A DNA stretch of 64,000 nt from Lunularia cruciata (Eukaryota; Streptophyta; Marchantiopsida; Lunulariales; Lunulariaceae), in NCBI GenBank assembly GCA_948567375.1, contig OX419757.1, positions 372,001-436,000 of the forward strand, given 5' to 3'. The translations under genes were made by a program, and so were the position numbers. Below, in pieces: positions 43,541 to 56,164 of the stretch; within the stretch, counting starts at the first letter, position 1; each line of letters starts with the position of its first letter. The notes under the pieces were generated by a model that worked only from the letters and a program-made list of their open reading frames with translations, did no database searches and was not told the origin of the DNA.

Positions 43541-45203
43541 TTTCCTTGGCTCAAATATAGCTATCCTTGAGGTTAGTGCTATTAGTTTGTCTCACACAAA
43601 ACTCAACCAAAATTCCCATTAAGCAAACCTCTACTTTTACTTCATTTTCTATGATTTTGTTGTGCTTTCCAAACATGGCAAGCACTCACTCTTTGCTACA
43701 TACAAAGGAGAAATTAATAAAACTTGTAGAAAGCTATTCTATGTGTTTTTGGCATGACCTTTTAATCACTTACAACCCTTTGCTCTGAGCATTTCACATG
43801 TTGAGACTTCATTGTATGCTTTACATTATGTGCACAATGTCTCTCTCAAAGTACATTTATGGACCCTCTTGCCTTTTGGACCACTTGTGGTTTTGGAGGG
43901 AGCGCTTGAGCTTGTTGTATACAAAAAACCAAAAAAGAATTGTTGTGCGGAAAAACAACAAATAAGCTCCATGCTTGAGTCCCTTCTAGTTTGGTCTTGC
44001 TTTGGGTTAGGGGTCTTGTCTGAGCAATTGCTTTCAACCTTCACATCTTTAAATTAGACTTCCTTGACACGCTAAACTTACCACTCCAAGACACCAAACT
44101 AATTCTATATGACTCGCATAACTTCAAGAATATAAACCACAAAATAAATGAAGATAAACCACAATAAGAAAACATATTGGCTCCATTAGCATGCATGTAA
44201 TGAAGCAACCATCATCCTTTCAAATCTCTCTAATGTGTATATGCTTGAGAAAGCTAAATCCACATGAGGTGTATAATGCATAGCTAACAAAACACCTATA
44301 AGTATTTGGATAACCAAACAAAGACAAGCCACAAACCAAAACCACACTAATAACTTATATTGCTTGGAGTTGGATAATATATAAATGATTGTAAATGTAG
44401 AAATATAGGTTGTTTAAGCATCTAGTCATCTTGCCATAAATTTTGTGCTTTTTACTTTTTGAGGATCATGGAAGCTTTGTGTTCTTCATGATTGCCATCA
44501 TGCATCATGTGCAAGATTGATCCATCAATATTGGGCCGTAGGTTGAAAATTTTATTTATTTGTTTATTTTTGTGATGCCAACTTAATCTTGCATTGACCA
44601 AGTCCATAGTGAATAAAAAGAGTTCTTTGGTAATGTGCATTCTACCTTTTTTGTCAAATAGTCCTTGGTCCTTCAATCATAGTCAAAATCAATACAAAAA
44701 TCTATGTGGTCTTATTTACAAATCTTTTCTTCTTTACAAGTATCCATTAGATAATAAAAAAGTTATTATCTAGTTCTATTATTCAATCAATGTAGTTAGT
44801 TTCACCCTTAACTATATAAGGACTCCTTCAATTTAGTAAAGCAACGCATCAAGGACAAGTACCTAAAAATTTTAGGCCAAGATTGCTCAAAGAGGGGTAT
44901 CACTTTGTAGATGTTGATTTAGCATTGTGCTATAAAAGTACTCCTTGGCCTCTAGACCTTCTTCCCTTGATGCAATATCACTTTGAGACTATGGAGAATT
45001 TAAGGACAAAGGGTTTGAGGTTCCTTATGATAAGCAAGTTCTAAAAATTGCAAGGAAGGAATATTGCTATGATTCAAGGAATTCTTGAATCCAAAAGAAA
45101 ATTACTTGAATTCCCATGAATGAGTTCGAGGAATTGTGAATTTATTGAATGGTATGCCAAGGCTGTAGAGGTCATTGAATTGATCTTGCAAATCCCATGT
45201 AAC
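43541..45203. other. Extra 1.66 kb in unit 2, nothing recognised
   Basis: Absent from the corresponding place in unit 1 (about 19,530). No retrotransposon domain, LTR ends or gene were recognised. An 82-codon plus-strand frame at 43,812-44,057 lacks support. Confidence 0.45.
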
Positions 45204-45480
45204 TTCAGCTATTAGTTTTATTGGATGTGCCATTAGGGCTAGACTCCCCAACCTCTCCAAGGAGGAGTATACCTCAAAGTGAGACATTCACTTCTTCTAT
45301 GTTGGCACTTCAATTTCTTAGTCATGGTGGACAATGTTTTAACCTAGAGTTTATGTGCTAGGGTGGGTTTGGCTCAATAAGTGTAATTAGTCTATTATTG
45401 ATTTCTGATTATGCCTTGGAAGTCAAATTGGAATTCAAGTGCAAAATTTCAAGTAGGTATTGGTGGTATCTTTGGGCTAA
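45204..45480 (+). repeat. LTR-like segment, duplicate of 19,530-19,796
   Basis: Shares TTGGATGTGCCATTRGG, CACTTCTTCTATGTTG and AAGTCAAA...GGAATTCAAGTGC blocks with unit 1. Confidence 0.6.
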
Positions 45481-46185
45481 GGTGTGATTGATGGTACCTT
45501 TGAACATTAGAGGTGTGATCAATGATACCTTTAATTGTATATATTGGATTGTAGATATATTGTTTGATTTTGTTGACAAAAAGGCATTATTTTTTTCATT
45601 TGGGTGTGATTGATGGCATCTTCAGTCATTGGATTTGTTGCTTGATTTTGTTGACAAAGAGGCATTATTTGTTCATTTGGGTGTGATTGATGGCATCTTC
45701 AATGATTGGATTTGTTGCTTGATTTTGTTGACAAAGAGGCATTATTTTGTTCATTTGGGTGTAATTGATGGCATCTACAATCTTTGGATTTGTTGCTTGA
45801 TTTTTTTGATAGAGGACTTATTCAGCGCATTTAGTTGTGCTTGATTGTAGCTTCAATCATTGGATCAATTTCTTGATTTTGTTGACAAAAAGGCTTTATT
45901 TGGCTCATTTGGGTGTGATTGGGTATATGAATGATACTTTCAAATGTTAGATTATTGCTTAATTTTGTTGACATAAAAGGTCTTATTTAGCTCGTTTAGG
46001 TGTATTTGATGGTACCTTCAATCATTGGATTGATTACTTGATTTTATTGACAAGGAAAGTCTCATTTAATCATTGGATCTACTATATAATTTATTAATAA
46101 AGAAGCTTTATTTGACTCATTTGGGTGTGATTGATGGTACCTTTGACCCTTAGGTCTGTTGTTTGATTTTTTGACAAACATGATT
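45481..46185 (+). repeat. 77-bp minisatellite, about nine units
   Basis: The central units at about 45,630-45,785 are nearly identical and 77-78 bp long. Each contains TTGATTTTGTTGACAAAGAG. It is longer than the unit 1 array, so it changed copy number after the duplication. Confidence 0.85.
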
Positions 46186-49143
46186 CATTGTGCTTTAGAC
46201 CATGATGTTTGACAATACCATGAAAGTAGGTTGTACTTTGATAATCTTTCAATCAACTCCATCACTTGTTTTATTGCCCATTTCAATTCCTCTTGCATCT
46301 TTGTAATCCTCTCATCTTTTGGCTTCCTTACTTTGTATAGCTCAACTTCTACTTGTGCTTGATTTCATCCATTGACTTCTTCTTGTCTTCTTTATGGATG
46401 GATTCCTTGGTAAGGATCACCATAAGAAAATCTAGCATGCTCTCATCATCCAATCTTACCTTCTTCAAATATCATCTAAGTCCTTTGTTCTAAGCTATTA
46501 TGCACTGATCACTTCATCTTTCTCACATATCTATGCCTTAAGTTCCTTGATTTGCTTCTTGAAATTCTATTTTTCCAAAGGATAATTCTTTAAACCTACC
46601 ATACTTCTTGCATGGATGATGGAATATAATTTTTGTACAAGTACTCCACCACTTGCAGCCATCTAATTAAGTCTACTTAGTGCCTCATTTTCAACCATTT
46701 CATAGATGGGATAAATCTCATGCAAGAGTGAAATAACTAGCACAATGGTAATATTCATAACTTCCATTATGTGACCTACAAACATTGTAGTGTGGATAGC
46801 AAAAGGAAATCCTTGTTGTGAAGGTACAAAATGATCTGGTAAATTTTTCAAACACTACTCCAATCTAACAAAACTCTATTGTCACATCAATCTCACTTCC
46901 ATATGAGCAAAAAAACTATTGAGCTCCAACTCCTCCACGGGATATGGCTCTTGATGTGACTCTTGTTTTGGTGCGAGAAGAACTTCCATATCTAGTTTTG
47001 CTTCTACCTTTCCTTATGCATCCATACCTTGCTCTTCACTCAATGAAAACTCATACATCTTTTGTTCTTCCTCTCCTAGGTCTTTTGCATACAACATGCA
47101 ATTTTGCTTCCAAAGTTGATTATTAATTGATGAGTTGGTGATTTCTCTATTGACCATTTTCCCAAAGTTCAAATTTTATGCTTTTTTTGGATTGCTACTT
47201 CCTTCAACTTCTTCTTCCTCTTAGTTGTGTACTTAGCATATTTTTCAATAGTACAAAATGATGCTTTGGCTCTTGGTTGTGATGTAATGTATTTGTTGCG
47301 AGTTGCCTAAGATGAAACACCTTGACCTCCTTGTTAGAAAGTAATTTGAGTCTAGTGTAGAAGTGAATTGAAAAAGGTATCAAATAGTGAGGCACTTTTT
47401 CATTAACTGCATGTGCCACTATGTGCGGTTATGGAACATTAAGCCCAATCAAACCCCTTGCTTATAAACATATTCTCAAATAAAAGAAATTTTTTGACCA
47501 ATAGTTAAGCAATACATTGAGATCTAAACAATTTCATTGTTTTTCCGACTATATTTTATTGCTGGATCTCAATGATCCTACACTAGCCACATATTCTTTG
47601 GAGTTATGTCATGTTTAGACAAATTCTAAACTTAAGGCTTTGCTCTTTTTGCTTCTTTAAGATATGAATCCCAATTATGTCCTCCATTTCCCCCTACATA
47701 ACTTCCCATACATGTCTTTAGTGCTCCTATGTCTATCACTCAAGGTTTACTCTCATGGTTTGCTCTTGTGTGGATTTCTTGCCCAATGTTGTACACCGCC
47801 ACATTCTAGTCCTACAATAAGAAGGTAATATGTAAGGCCTCAAGAATCTTGCAACATGAAAACAAATATTCTTTTTGCACCTGAGAGGTGTGAAGATGCA
47901 AGGTTTTCTCTTGGCCCTTTCTTCCATTTGTCACTACCAAATACCACATCATTAGTCCTTGAAGTAAACCCTTTGATAGACCTTAATATCTCCTAAACTA
48001 TCATCCATACATTCACTCAACTTAACTTGGCTATCTTATGAAACAAATTTGAAGGAAAAATTGGTAAATGCATGGTAATATTGAGCTTCTTTTAAAGTTT
48101 AATAGTTCTTTCTTTGATGAGCTAGTGAAACTTTGTTATGAAATGTTTATTGTGCCATTGATTTCACAAATCTAATGGCCTTGAATCAAGTGTACCTCAA
48201 ATGGCAACCAAGGTGGATTCATATCTATCAACCTCTTAAAAATCTGACCAACATTTAGATGAACACTTTGGCAACCAAGGTGGATTCATATCTATCAACC
48301 TCTTAAACTCTAACCAACATTTAGATGAACACTTGTCACCTTTTGCTATCCACTCCAATATCAATGTCTGAAGTAGCTTGATCTATTCAGACTTTATTCT
48401 TGATGGCGGATCTATGTAGCTTTGGTTGACTTTGGACTTTCTTCTCTTCCTTTAAGAGGTTTTGGACGCCTCTTTCTTTCATTGGAATCCATTGCTTACT
48501 TTGGACTTTTACTTTGCTTTGGAAGTTATTTCATCCAAGAATTAAGAATCTTATACTAACTTTGGAGTTTCTTCTTTCTTACAAACTTTAGAGTTTTCTC
48601 CTTACTTTGGACTTTCAAAAAGTCCTTGATCTCAAAATTCTATCTCAAAACTACAACTTCAAAAATTTGCAACTCAGATATTCCATCCTTTGACTTCTCA
48701 TCAAAGCAAAATTATGTTTTCCTTCTTCACCACACTAGTTATTCCCCAATATATCATAAAAAAACTCCAAACAAACAATAATAGAATATTTCCAACATTT
48801 TTTATTCCACATATCACTTTCCTCAAATATGAGCAGCCATGTGAACACTATAACTATCTTCTCATTTCTTTAATCATAGAATCTTTGGACTCTCCATTCA
48901 CAAATAGATAAATAGATCTCCTTTGAGGTTGGCCAATTACAAGGATCCATTCTCATATACCTAGGTTATTTTATATGGTACCATCCACCATAAGCATAGT
49001 TTCTATAGGAATGTCATGTGACGGCTATCATCCAATAGCACCAACTCTCCATCCTTTATAGACACCTTCTTAATATCTTATAATCTTGCTCCTTCTTCTT
49101 GAGCTGAATGTCATTTGTATGGTCATTTTCCTTGTCTCTTTTT
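46186..49143 (-). mobile_element. Non-pol part of a degenerate gypsy element, copy 2
   Basis: Diverged counterpart of 20,276-22,614. No intact frame. It includes a 67-bp direct repeat at 48,203-48,336 (unit beginning GGCAACCAAGGTGGATTC). The stretch 48,340-48,900 shows nothing recognisable. Confidence 0.4.
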
Positions 49144-51667
49144 TCATCCAAGAATATTAGCTTGCAAATTCATGGCTCTCTTTTGTGGAAAAAATATCCT
49201 TGCACAAAATTTAGAACAAGTGCACTTCAAACTCAATAGTAGTATTGGATGCAACCCATATATCAAGAAATATGATGCTTGTTTCATTGTTAATTTCTTG
49301 GTGGCGCAATATACCCACAATATCTTGGTTACTTTGTGTCTTAATAGAGAAGAAGTGAGACTACATAGAAAACACAAAGGATGGGAAGATCCTATCAAGC
49401 CATACAAGGGTGAGAACAAATAAGTAAATGTGGCTTAATAATAATAATAATAATAATAAGGTTCATTATAATAATATGTCATCATAATAGCGTCAACAAT
49501 AATATTAAGTGTCATCATAATAATCATAATAATGTGCAACCATAATAGGTAAATGTATGAGCATAATTTACAATGATGATGTTGAGAATTTTGCATAAAT
49601 TCCATTGGCTTTTCTACTAACTCATTGGCCTTTGGTTATATGGTATAGTCTTTTGTTTTAATCTAAAATTACTTCATCAATGCCTCTACCAAAGTGTTTA
49701 AGAAGTGTGCTCCATGATCACTCACCAACTCCAAGGAGCATCCATATATTGAGATAATATTCTAAGAGAAAAATTAAGCCATTATTTCAACATCATCTTT
49801 CCATGTGGCTTTGACTTCCACCATATTTGTCGCATAGTCTGTACCAACCAAAATATATTTATTTTGAGAATTTTTATAGCGGATTGTATTGGCCAAATAA
49901 AGTGAATCCCCACTTTGCCATTAGGACTAGGTTTTGATCTCTCAACTTGTTGACAAACATCACACTTTTTGATAAATGCATGCATGTTTCTATACATAGT
50001 TGGCCACTAATCATCTATGGTCAATATTTTCTTTATAATATTCTTTTAGGCATAATGCCTCTTGATGCTTCAACATGCATAGATTGGACTAGACCACCAA
50101 CTTCATAAGATTGAAGATACCTTCAAAGGAATATACTCCTATTTTGAATAGAATGGCATTCTTTAATTTGTATGGTCCCATTTTATGAAGGAAAATTGTT
50201 GCTCATGATCCATCCTTTCTAAGCACTATAAAGTCCAAATTTCTCATGATACTTTATGTCCAAATTCCATCCTTTCTATCACACTATAAAGTCCAAAGTT
50301 CTCATGGCACTTTTTCCTCATGACATTGTCAATTGAAACAGTCTTCATTAGGAAAATAATCTTTCAAGCTACCTACCTCTTCTTCCATTTCTAGTTTTGA
50401 GAGAAAAGTTTGATTATCATGATGTGCACCTTTTCTCACCTGGATTTTATACATAAACTCTTGCAACAGCAAATAACATCTTGTTATGCATCTAGATAGA
50501 TCAACTTTCTTCACTAAGTGTTGTAAGGCGTAGTGCTCAGCATGAAACACAAAATCATAACTCAAAAGGTAGTGGCAAAACTTCTTACATGCATACACCA
50601 TGCTCAAAGCTTCCCTCTCCATCATGGAATAATTCCTCTCAAGTATAGACAATTGCCTACTTGCATAATGTATGGGATAATCTTTCTTATGATCATCCAT
50701 TTGGCTTAAACAGCACCAATAGCCATTGATTGAGCATCCATATCTACATGAAATACTTGCTCCCAATCTAGGGCTTGCATAATTGGTGCTTCAACCAATT
50801 TCATCTTCAATACAACAAAGGAATCTTTTTTTCCACACATAGTATTCCAACTTCTTCAAGAGCTTTGTTAATTGGGTTGTCAAGATTGCATAGTTTTCCA
50901 CAAACCTTTTTGTATTATCTAACATGACCTAAGAAGGCTTAAAGTTCTAAAATGTTCTGGTGGATTCAAGTACTTTGATGATCTTAACTTTTTCCACATT
51001 GACTTCAGTCCCTCTTTCAGACACCATATGTCCAAGTAGGATTCCCTCTATCATGAAAAGAAGCATCTTTTAGGATGTAGAAATAAGCCCATTAATGATA
51101 TCTTTAGAAATTTTTTCAAAGGTAATGAAGATGGTCTTCCCTTTGCCCAAAAATGCAGAAGTTGTCAATGAACAACTCTGCTAATTCCAAGATATTTTTA
51201 AATGACATTCATCATTTGTTCTATTTTTGTGGGTGCATTGCACAATTTGAAAGGTTAAATTTTTGTTGACATACATAGATTTTACCCATCTTCTTCTTGT
51301 GTGCAATAATGATATATGATGCGCATTCACTATTGAGGATAACAAAGATAATTCTAGTCCAATGCTAATTATCTATTTTCTCTTTCATTAACAAAGAGTA
51401 CTTTGGGTTTAATCTATATTATCTTTGTCTTACAAGTATTTTTATTTCTACAAAATCAATTTGATGTTCACCAAACTACTTTAGTATGCTCAACACTTCT
51501 TTATGCTCCAAGTAAAGACATCTAGAACTTAAAGAACAATTGTGAATATCCTTTGGAGTTACATGCTTCAAAATTTTAAGCACCTTATCTACAACCAAGA
51601 TTACCTCTTGAAAGTCATTAGGGTTTATAATAATTTTAACGTGACTCACATAACTTGCACTTAACAT
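49144..51667 (-). pseudogene. Degenerate Ty3/gypsy pol, copy 2
   Basis: Minus strand: RT fragments from about 51,500; HMVSERGTEVNVEKV near 50,980-51,030; RNase H at 50,329-50,766 (DYPIHYASRQLSILERNYSM, FHAEHYALQ, ITRCYLLLQEFMYKIQV); integrase zinc region FIKKCDVCQQVERSKP near 49,900-49,975; integrase C-terminal YFLIYGLHPILL near 49,240. A TAA microsatellite (49,436-49,459) lies within. Unlike copy 1 it lacks the D LTR. Confidence 0.78.
49436..49459 (+). repeat. (TAA)8 microsatellite
   Basis: Eight perfect TAA units, followed by about 100 bp of imperfect ATAATC/ATAATG repeats. Confidence 0.9.
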
Positions 51668-52060
51668 GGCTGAGCTTTGCTTTTATTTGTCCTTATTGAG
51701 TTCATTTCACACTACTTGACCATTAGACTCTTGCTCATCTTCATCAATTTCATAACACTCAAGATAGTTCACAAGGATTTCATTTAAGGAACACTCAAGC
51801 TTTCATCTATGGAGTATGAGGTATGTTTGAGGTATTATACAGCCTTCATCTATGGAATATTTTTCTAGCAAATAATAACCATCTTTTGATTTGTTTCAAT
51901 TGGATCTTAGAATTTTAGCTTATGTTGATGCCAATCAATGGTTATACAAGTGTTATACAACTAAGGTCTGTTAAATAGCATTGGGTATCCAATATTTGAT
52001 ACATGGTAAAGAATATTATAACTGAGCCAAAACGTAATATTTTATGAGCCAAAATATTGT

Positions 52061-52625
52061 ATCCAAATATGAAGGAAGAAAGGAGTTTGCAAATCATGAT
52101 GATACCTTGAGTCATTTGGAGCTAATAATAAATACCAAGTAGATGATCTCTCAAATCTTCTATACTAGAAACCAAATTAAAAATTATATTTTTATATCTA
52201 CAAATTTATAGAGGTGGAATCAAGCTTATTCTGCTCAAATCTTAAAATTATGACTAGAAAGAGAAGACAATAAAATTTTCTTATTTTATAAATAATTTGC
52301 AAGTTTAATGTTATGAACTAATAATTGAAAGTGATTATCCATGAAAGGATGATTTAAAGAATAGAGATCAGAGATATCATGATAGAACTATAGGTTGAAG
52401 GTGTAAAAGAACAAATAATCGTAATGAAACAAATAAAATTTGAGTAAATACACAAGTAAGGAAAATAATATACCTACGTCAAAATAATTGGCAACAATAT
52501 ATTGTTATAATAAAGCCTTGTTCATGGTGAGTAGTTCCACTAGTAGAGATATCAACTAACCATACTACACAAGGCATTTAAAGAATATAGATCAAATATA
52601 TCATGCTAGAACTATAGGTTGAAGG
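52061..52625. other. Spacer with a 57-bp direct repeat
   Basis: No gene. 52,352-52,408 and 52,576-52,632 are near-identical; the second runs into the solo LTR, and the first carries the same first 7 bp of the LTR. Confidence 0.65.
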
Positions 52626-53082
52626 TGTAAAATATCAAGGAGAGAAATAAGAGAATGGAAGGTTAAAATAGATAGTCACATAAGAAATGCTAAATTGAGG
52701 GAAATTCAAATACTTAGCATGAGCTTAGGCTTTGGTATATATAGTAAAATAATACAAGGCTCTTGAGAAGTTTCCAAAGAATATTACTTTTCAAAGCCAT
52801 CATTTTGGAGTGAAAGCTAAGTTACCTAAGAAATTGCCATGGAAGTTTCATACATGGCATAGAAGCTAAACTTACTTGATCCTTGGAAGGTATTTAGAAA
52901 CTTCTCACTCCAAAGCTTCCTAAATGCTTTTAGGATATTGTACCACAAACCTTCCTAGATGTTTCTAGCATATTATTAGCATTCATAGGTTGTACTAGCT
53001 CCAACTGATTTTTGCTATATGTAGTTGATTGTACTAACTCTTTAGGTTCTATCAGCTCTTTTGTTTACTCCATATTATTACA
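52626..53082 (-). repeat. Solo LTR, family A (old copy), TSD GAAGG
   Basis: 457 bp from TGTAAAATATCAAGG to ATTATTACA. GAAGG flanks both sides (52,621-52,625 and 53,083-53,087). Strongly diverged from the element A LTRs, with only remnants of the GAAGCTTC motifs. Confidence 0.88.
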
Positions 53083-54900
53083 GAAGGGTTTCTTATGGTT
53101 GTTAAGTAAATGGTACCATCAAGGTAGAAAATCTTGTCCAAAATTTATAAGTTAACTTTATATCCATGTAGCTTTGCTTGTTGTATGCAATATGCTATGT
53201 GTAAATTTTTCCTATGCCTAGAGGCACAATGTTCTTCTCCTTAATAGCTTTTTATTATTTAAAAGGTTGAAAGACCAAAACTTTGACAAATTTGTAGCTT
53301 TTTAACAACTATCTTTTTATATCCTTCTAGAGTTCAAGGACTATATGTTGCTATATGCTTGTCTTGTTCACTATCTTTAGACTTGTCATACAAATAACTA
53401 AAAAACACCACCGTAATCAATAGTAAATAGAAAAGAAGGTATATGTCTACACACTTGATACATTAATGGTCTCTTTTTCCTTGGTAGCTACTATGGTCTT
53501 GTATTTAAGAGATACAAGAACCACTAATATCAATGTACAAGGAAAGATTAAATATGGCTTCTCACTCTTGAATTTAAGGATATTTTTTAAGTGGCTATCA
53601 TGGTCTCCTTCCTATTTGAGAAATGGTACGTGAAACTATCTGTCAAAGGAGCAATTAGCAATTGCCACATTCAATGAAAATCTCATAGAATGTTAATCTC
53701 TCTTTTGGATTAACATTCACATCTTTTATTGATACATTTCATACAATAAGATTGCTTAGTTTGTATTGTAATGAAGATAATAAACTTAATTTTTATACCT
53801 GTCTGCAAGTCTTTCATGCAACTATCAGTAGGTATTAATAATAGAAATAATTATTCAAGGACTACTATCAAAGAAAATTTCTCATCATTCAAGTATGTTA
53901 GATTTACTTTCCTTTATCAATCATAATGTGAATGCTATGTATGTAATCTCTACAAATTTTCTTTAGAAATAGAATTTGATAGCTTTTCCAAAATTGTGTC
54001 CATGAAGAGTTCTGTTGCCAAACAAAATTTGCTTCAAAATCAACTTCTAAGATAGTGTTAAAACCATATAAAAGTGAGCAAATACATACTTATTGTCTTA
54101 TTTTACATAAAATAAATTACAAATTACATATTTGATATTGAAATACATTTTATTGGTTTTAGAGGTAATTTTTTATTATTTACTTTGATTTTTCTTATAC
54201 TTGAAAACGCTGCAATTAAAGAAAGGAGGAAAAAAATAATATAAGAATCTACTTGATGGTCCGTTTATCGCGCTTAAACTATGGTTTACAAGAGAGTTTA
54301 TGTGATCGTAGGGACCAATTCGCAAGGATCAACTAAAGTACACGAGTTAATTAAATCTGAAGTACAATACATGACTTTATTTAGAAGTTGGGTATTGCAT
54401 GGTCATATGGAGATAAGATATTATAATTCATATAATCTCATTTTGAGTTTCAACGTATAGCCACATCTCATCTCATCTCACCGTAACATGCTTTTTCATG
54501 ACCTACGTAGACATAAATAAGAGTGTGCTCCTCTTTACGTATGTTATCTAATTTGAACATCGATCTTAGAGCATGGATACCACATATTTGGCTCGCATTT
54601 TTGTGCTTATTATCTCTTTCATTTGTGTTGTGACGTTCATACATGTTGTAACCAAAAAGTTACACTTGAACCTGACTTGCTACGGATTTCCTGAAAGTGG
54701 TTCAGTTTTCATTTGGTGACCATTACTTGGCAAAGCGTACGTTTATAACCCCATCTTGAGAGAAAAGCATGGGATAGAGCAGTTTCTAGTACAGTTACTA
54801 TGCAATCGTTTAATGATAAGGAAGATTACTCGACAGTCGATTTGAGCATGTGCTTTGATTTGTGTTTGATCGCATGCTTGATGATGTAGACAAGTACGTT
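53083..54900. other. AT-rich spacer, nothing recognised
   Basis: No coding, LTR or RNA feature seen. Composition shifts toward gene-like after about 54,230. Confidence 0.5.
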
Positions 54901-56164
54901 GTCATGAGCATGGTGTTCAGCGAAGAAAGAATAGGACGTAGGAACTCGATGGTCTAAACAAATAACGAATCTAACATGGTTGGGGCCCCGCCAAGCAAAG
55001 ATGGAGTAGTGCAAGACGGGTACAAATGGGCGGAAGTAGTTCGCATGAAGAACCTGCAAGTTGAGATAGGACACGGGAGCATGTGTGTGTTGAAAAATGT
55101 TGAATGAATGAAAGAAATGAAGGAGAGAGTCGCTCGCGGCAGAAGAAGGTTGTGTACATGATGGTGGAAGTCCAGGCGAGTCCAGTACCCTGTAGGAATA
55201 AGTTGGATAAGGAAGGTGAAGGATGGGGGACCGATGACCGGGACGGAGAAGAAGAGTGGAACAATGAGTGACAGGGGACGGGAAGTCTGGTCATGAAGGA
55301 CGGACCGAGTAGGGGACAGGGACAGCGGTTCGAGGGAATAGCAAAGTGCAGTTCCGAGTCCCACGACACCAGCAGGCGACGACGGGACGACGAGGCTCAC
55401 ATCAGGGACCAAGAGACGAACGACAGGGAGCCGAGCCAACCCTCGAGACACCGAAACCCACGCATTGATTGCAAAACAGCAAAGTTTGCAAAGTTGACAC
55501 TATGATACATACACACACATACTACATAGCTACGAGGAATTTGTCCCACGAAGGATTTAAAAAAATTTAGGGCTGCAAATTTCGGGACTGAACACCTCGA
55601 TTGAGATTGGAAACAAGTGGATCAATGGTGCGAATTCGAGCGGAATGAAGGAAGTGGCGAACGTGGATTCTGGGATTGAAGTGGACGACGAGAATGGTAT
55701 TGACCTGTACGACGACCAGTCCAGTGCTGTGGTTGGTCGGACGTGCAGAAGACAAGGTTTCTTGCGGGGAGCACTTAGGCCTCAGATGCGGTTCTGAGCT
55801 CAATTGTGAGAGGTATGAATTTTAGGGTTTGAAAGGAGATAGGAACAGGCTTCGTTTCGCCAAATACTGCATATTCAATTTCCCGCTCGTTCGCGGTGCT
55901 CTTGATCGATCGGGTAGTGCTAACCCTTGTCGGGACTGGAAATGGAATTTTTTAAAATATTATATAGCGATACTTCCTTTGCTTGGTTACGAGTTCGGAC
56001 ATTTGTGGAAATTGCCAGCTTGAAAAATCCATGCGAAAGGTTGTAAAGAAGAAAAGATTTCGTCTGCGAGGCGGGACTTTTGTCTAGAGCTGGGACCTCG
56101 AGCAAGTGGAGACCCTGGAGTAGAGCCAGGGTCAGGTAATATAGTCAATGCAGAGCAGGGTTCC
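54901..56164 (+). other. Upstream region and probable 5' leader of EAF1
   Basis: Balanced composition. The EAF1-like frame is open from a TGA near 56,022 and shows family similarity (NIVNAEQGSMG) before the first in-frame ATG. The first exon or start lies in this region or is encoded by an upstream exon I could not place. No clear TATA box. Confidence 0.4.

Larger units (their letters stand above)
26887..52060. repeat. Unit 2 of the segmental duplication (expanded by insertions)
   Basis: Matches unit 1 in order, but is interrupted by element B (29,014-42,366), a family A solo LTR (42,982-43,411) and about 1.66 kb of unplaced sequence (43,541-45,203). Homology to unit 1 fades after about 52,060, the counterpart of about 26,100. 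Confidence 0.7.

Noticed and set aside
43812-44057. Plus-strand frame with a hydrophobic run, possible membrane protein
   Set aside because: Overlapping minus-strand frames are equally open and no homologue is recognised.
45481-46185. CRISPR-like regular repeats
   Set aside because: Repeat units are contiguous and diverged with no unique spacers, in a eukaryotic retrotransposon; a minisatellite explains them.
54954-55451. 165-codon and overlapping 132-codon open frames on the minus strand
   Set aside because: Two overlapping frames are open at once, residue composition is low-complexity (Ser/Pro/Leu), no domain is recognisable and no splice context fits. Most likely chance in GC-richer DNA upstream of EAF1.
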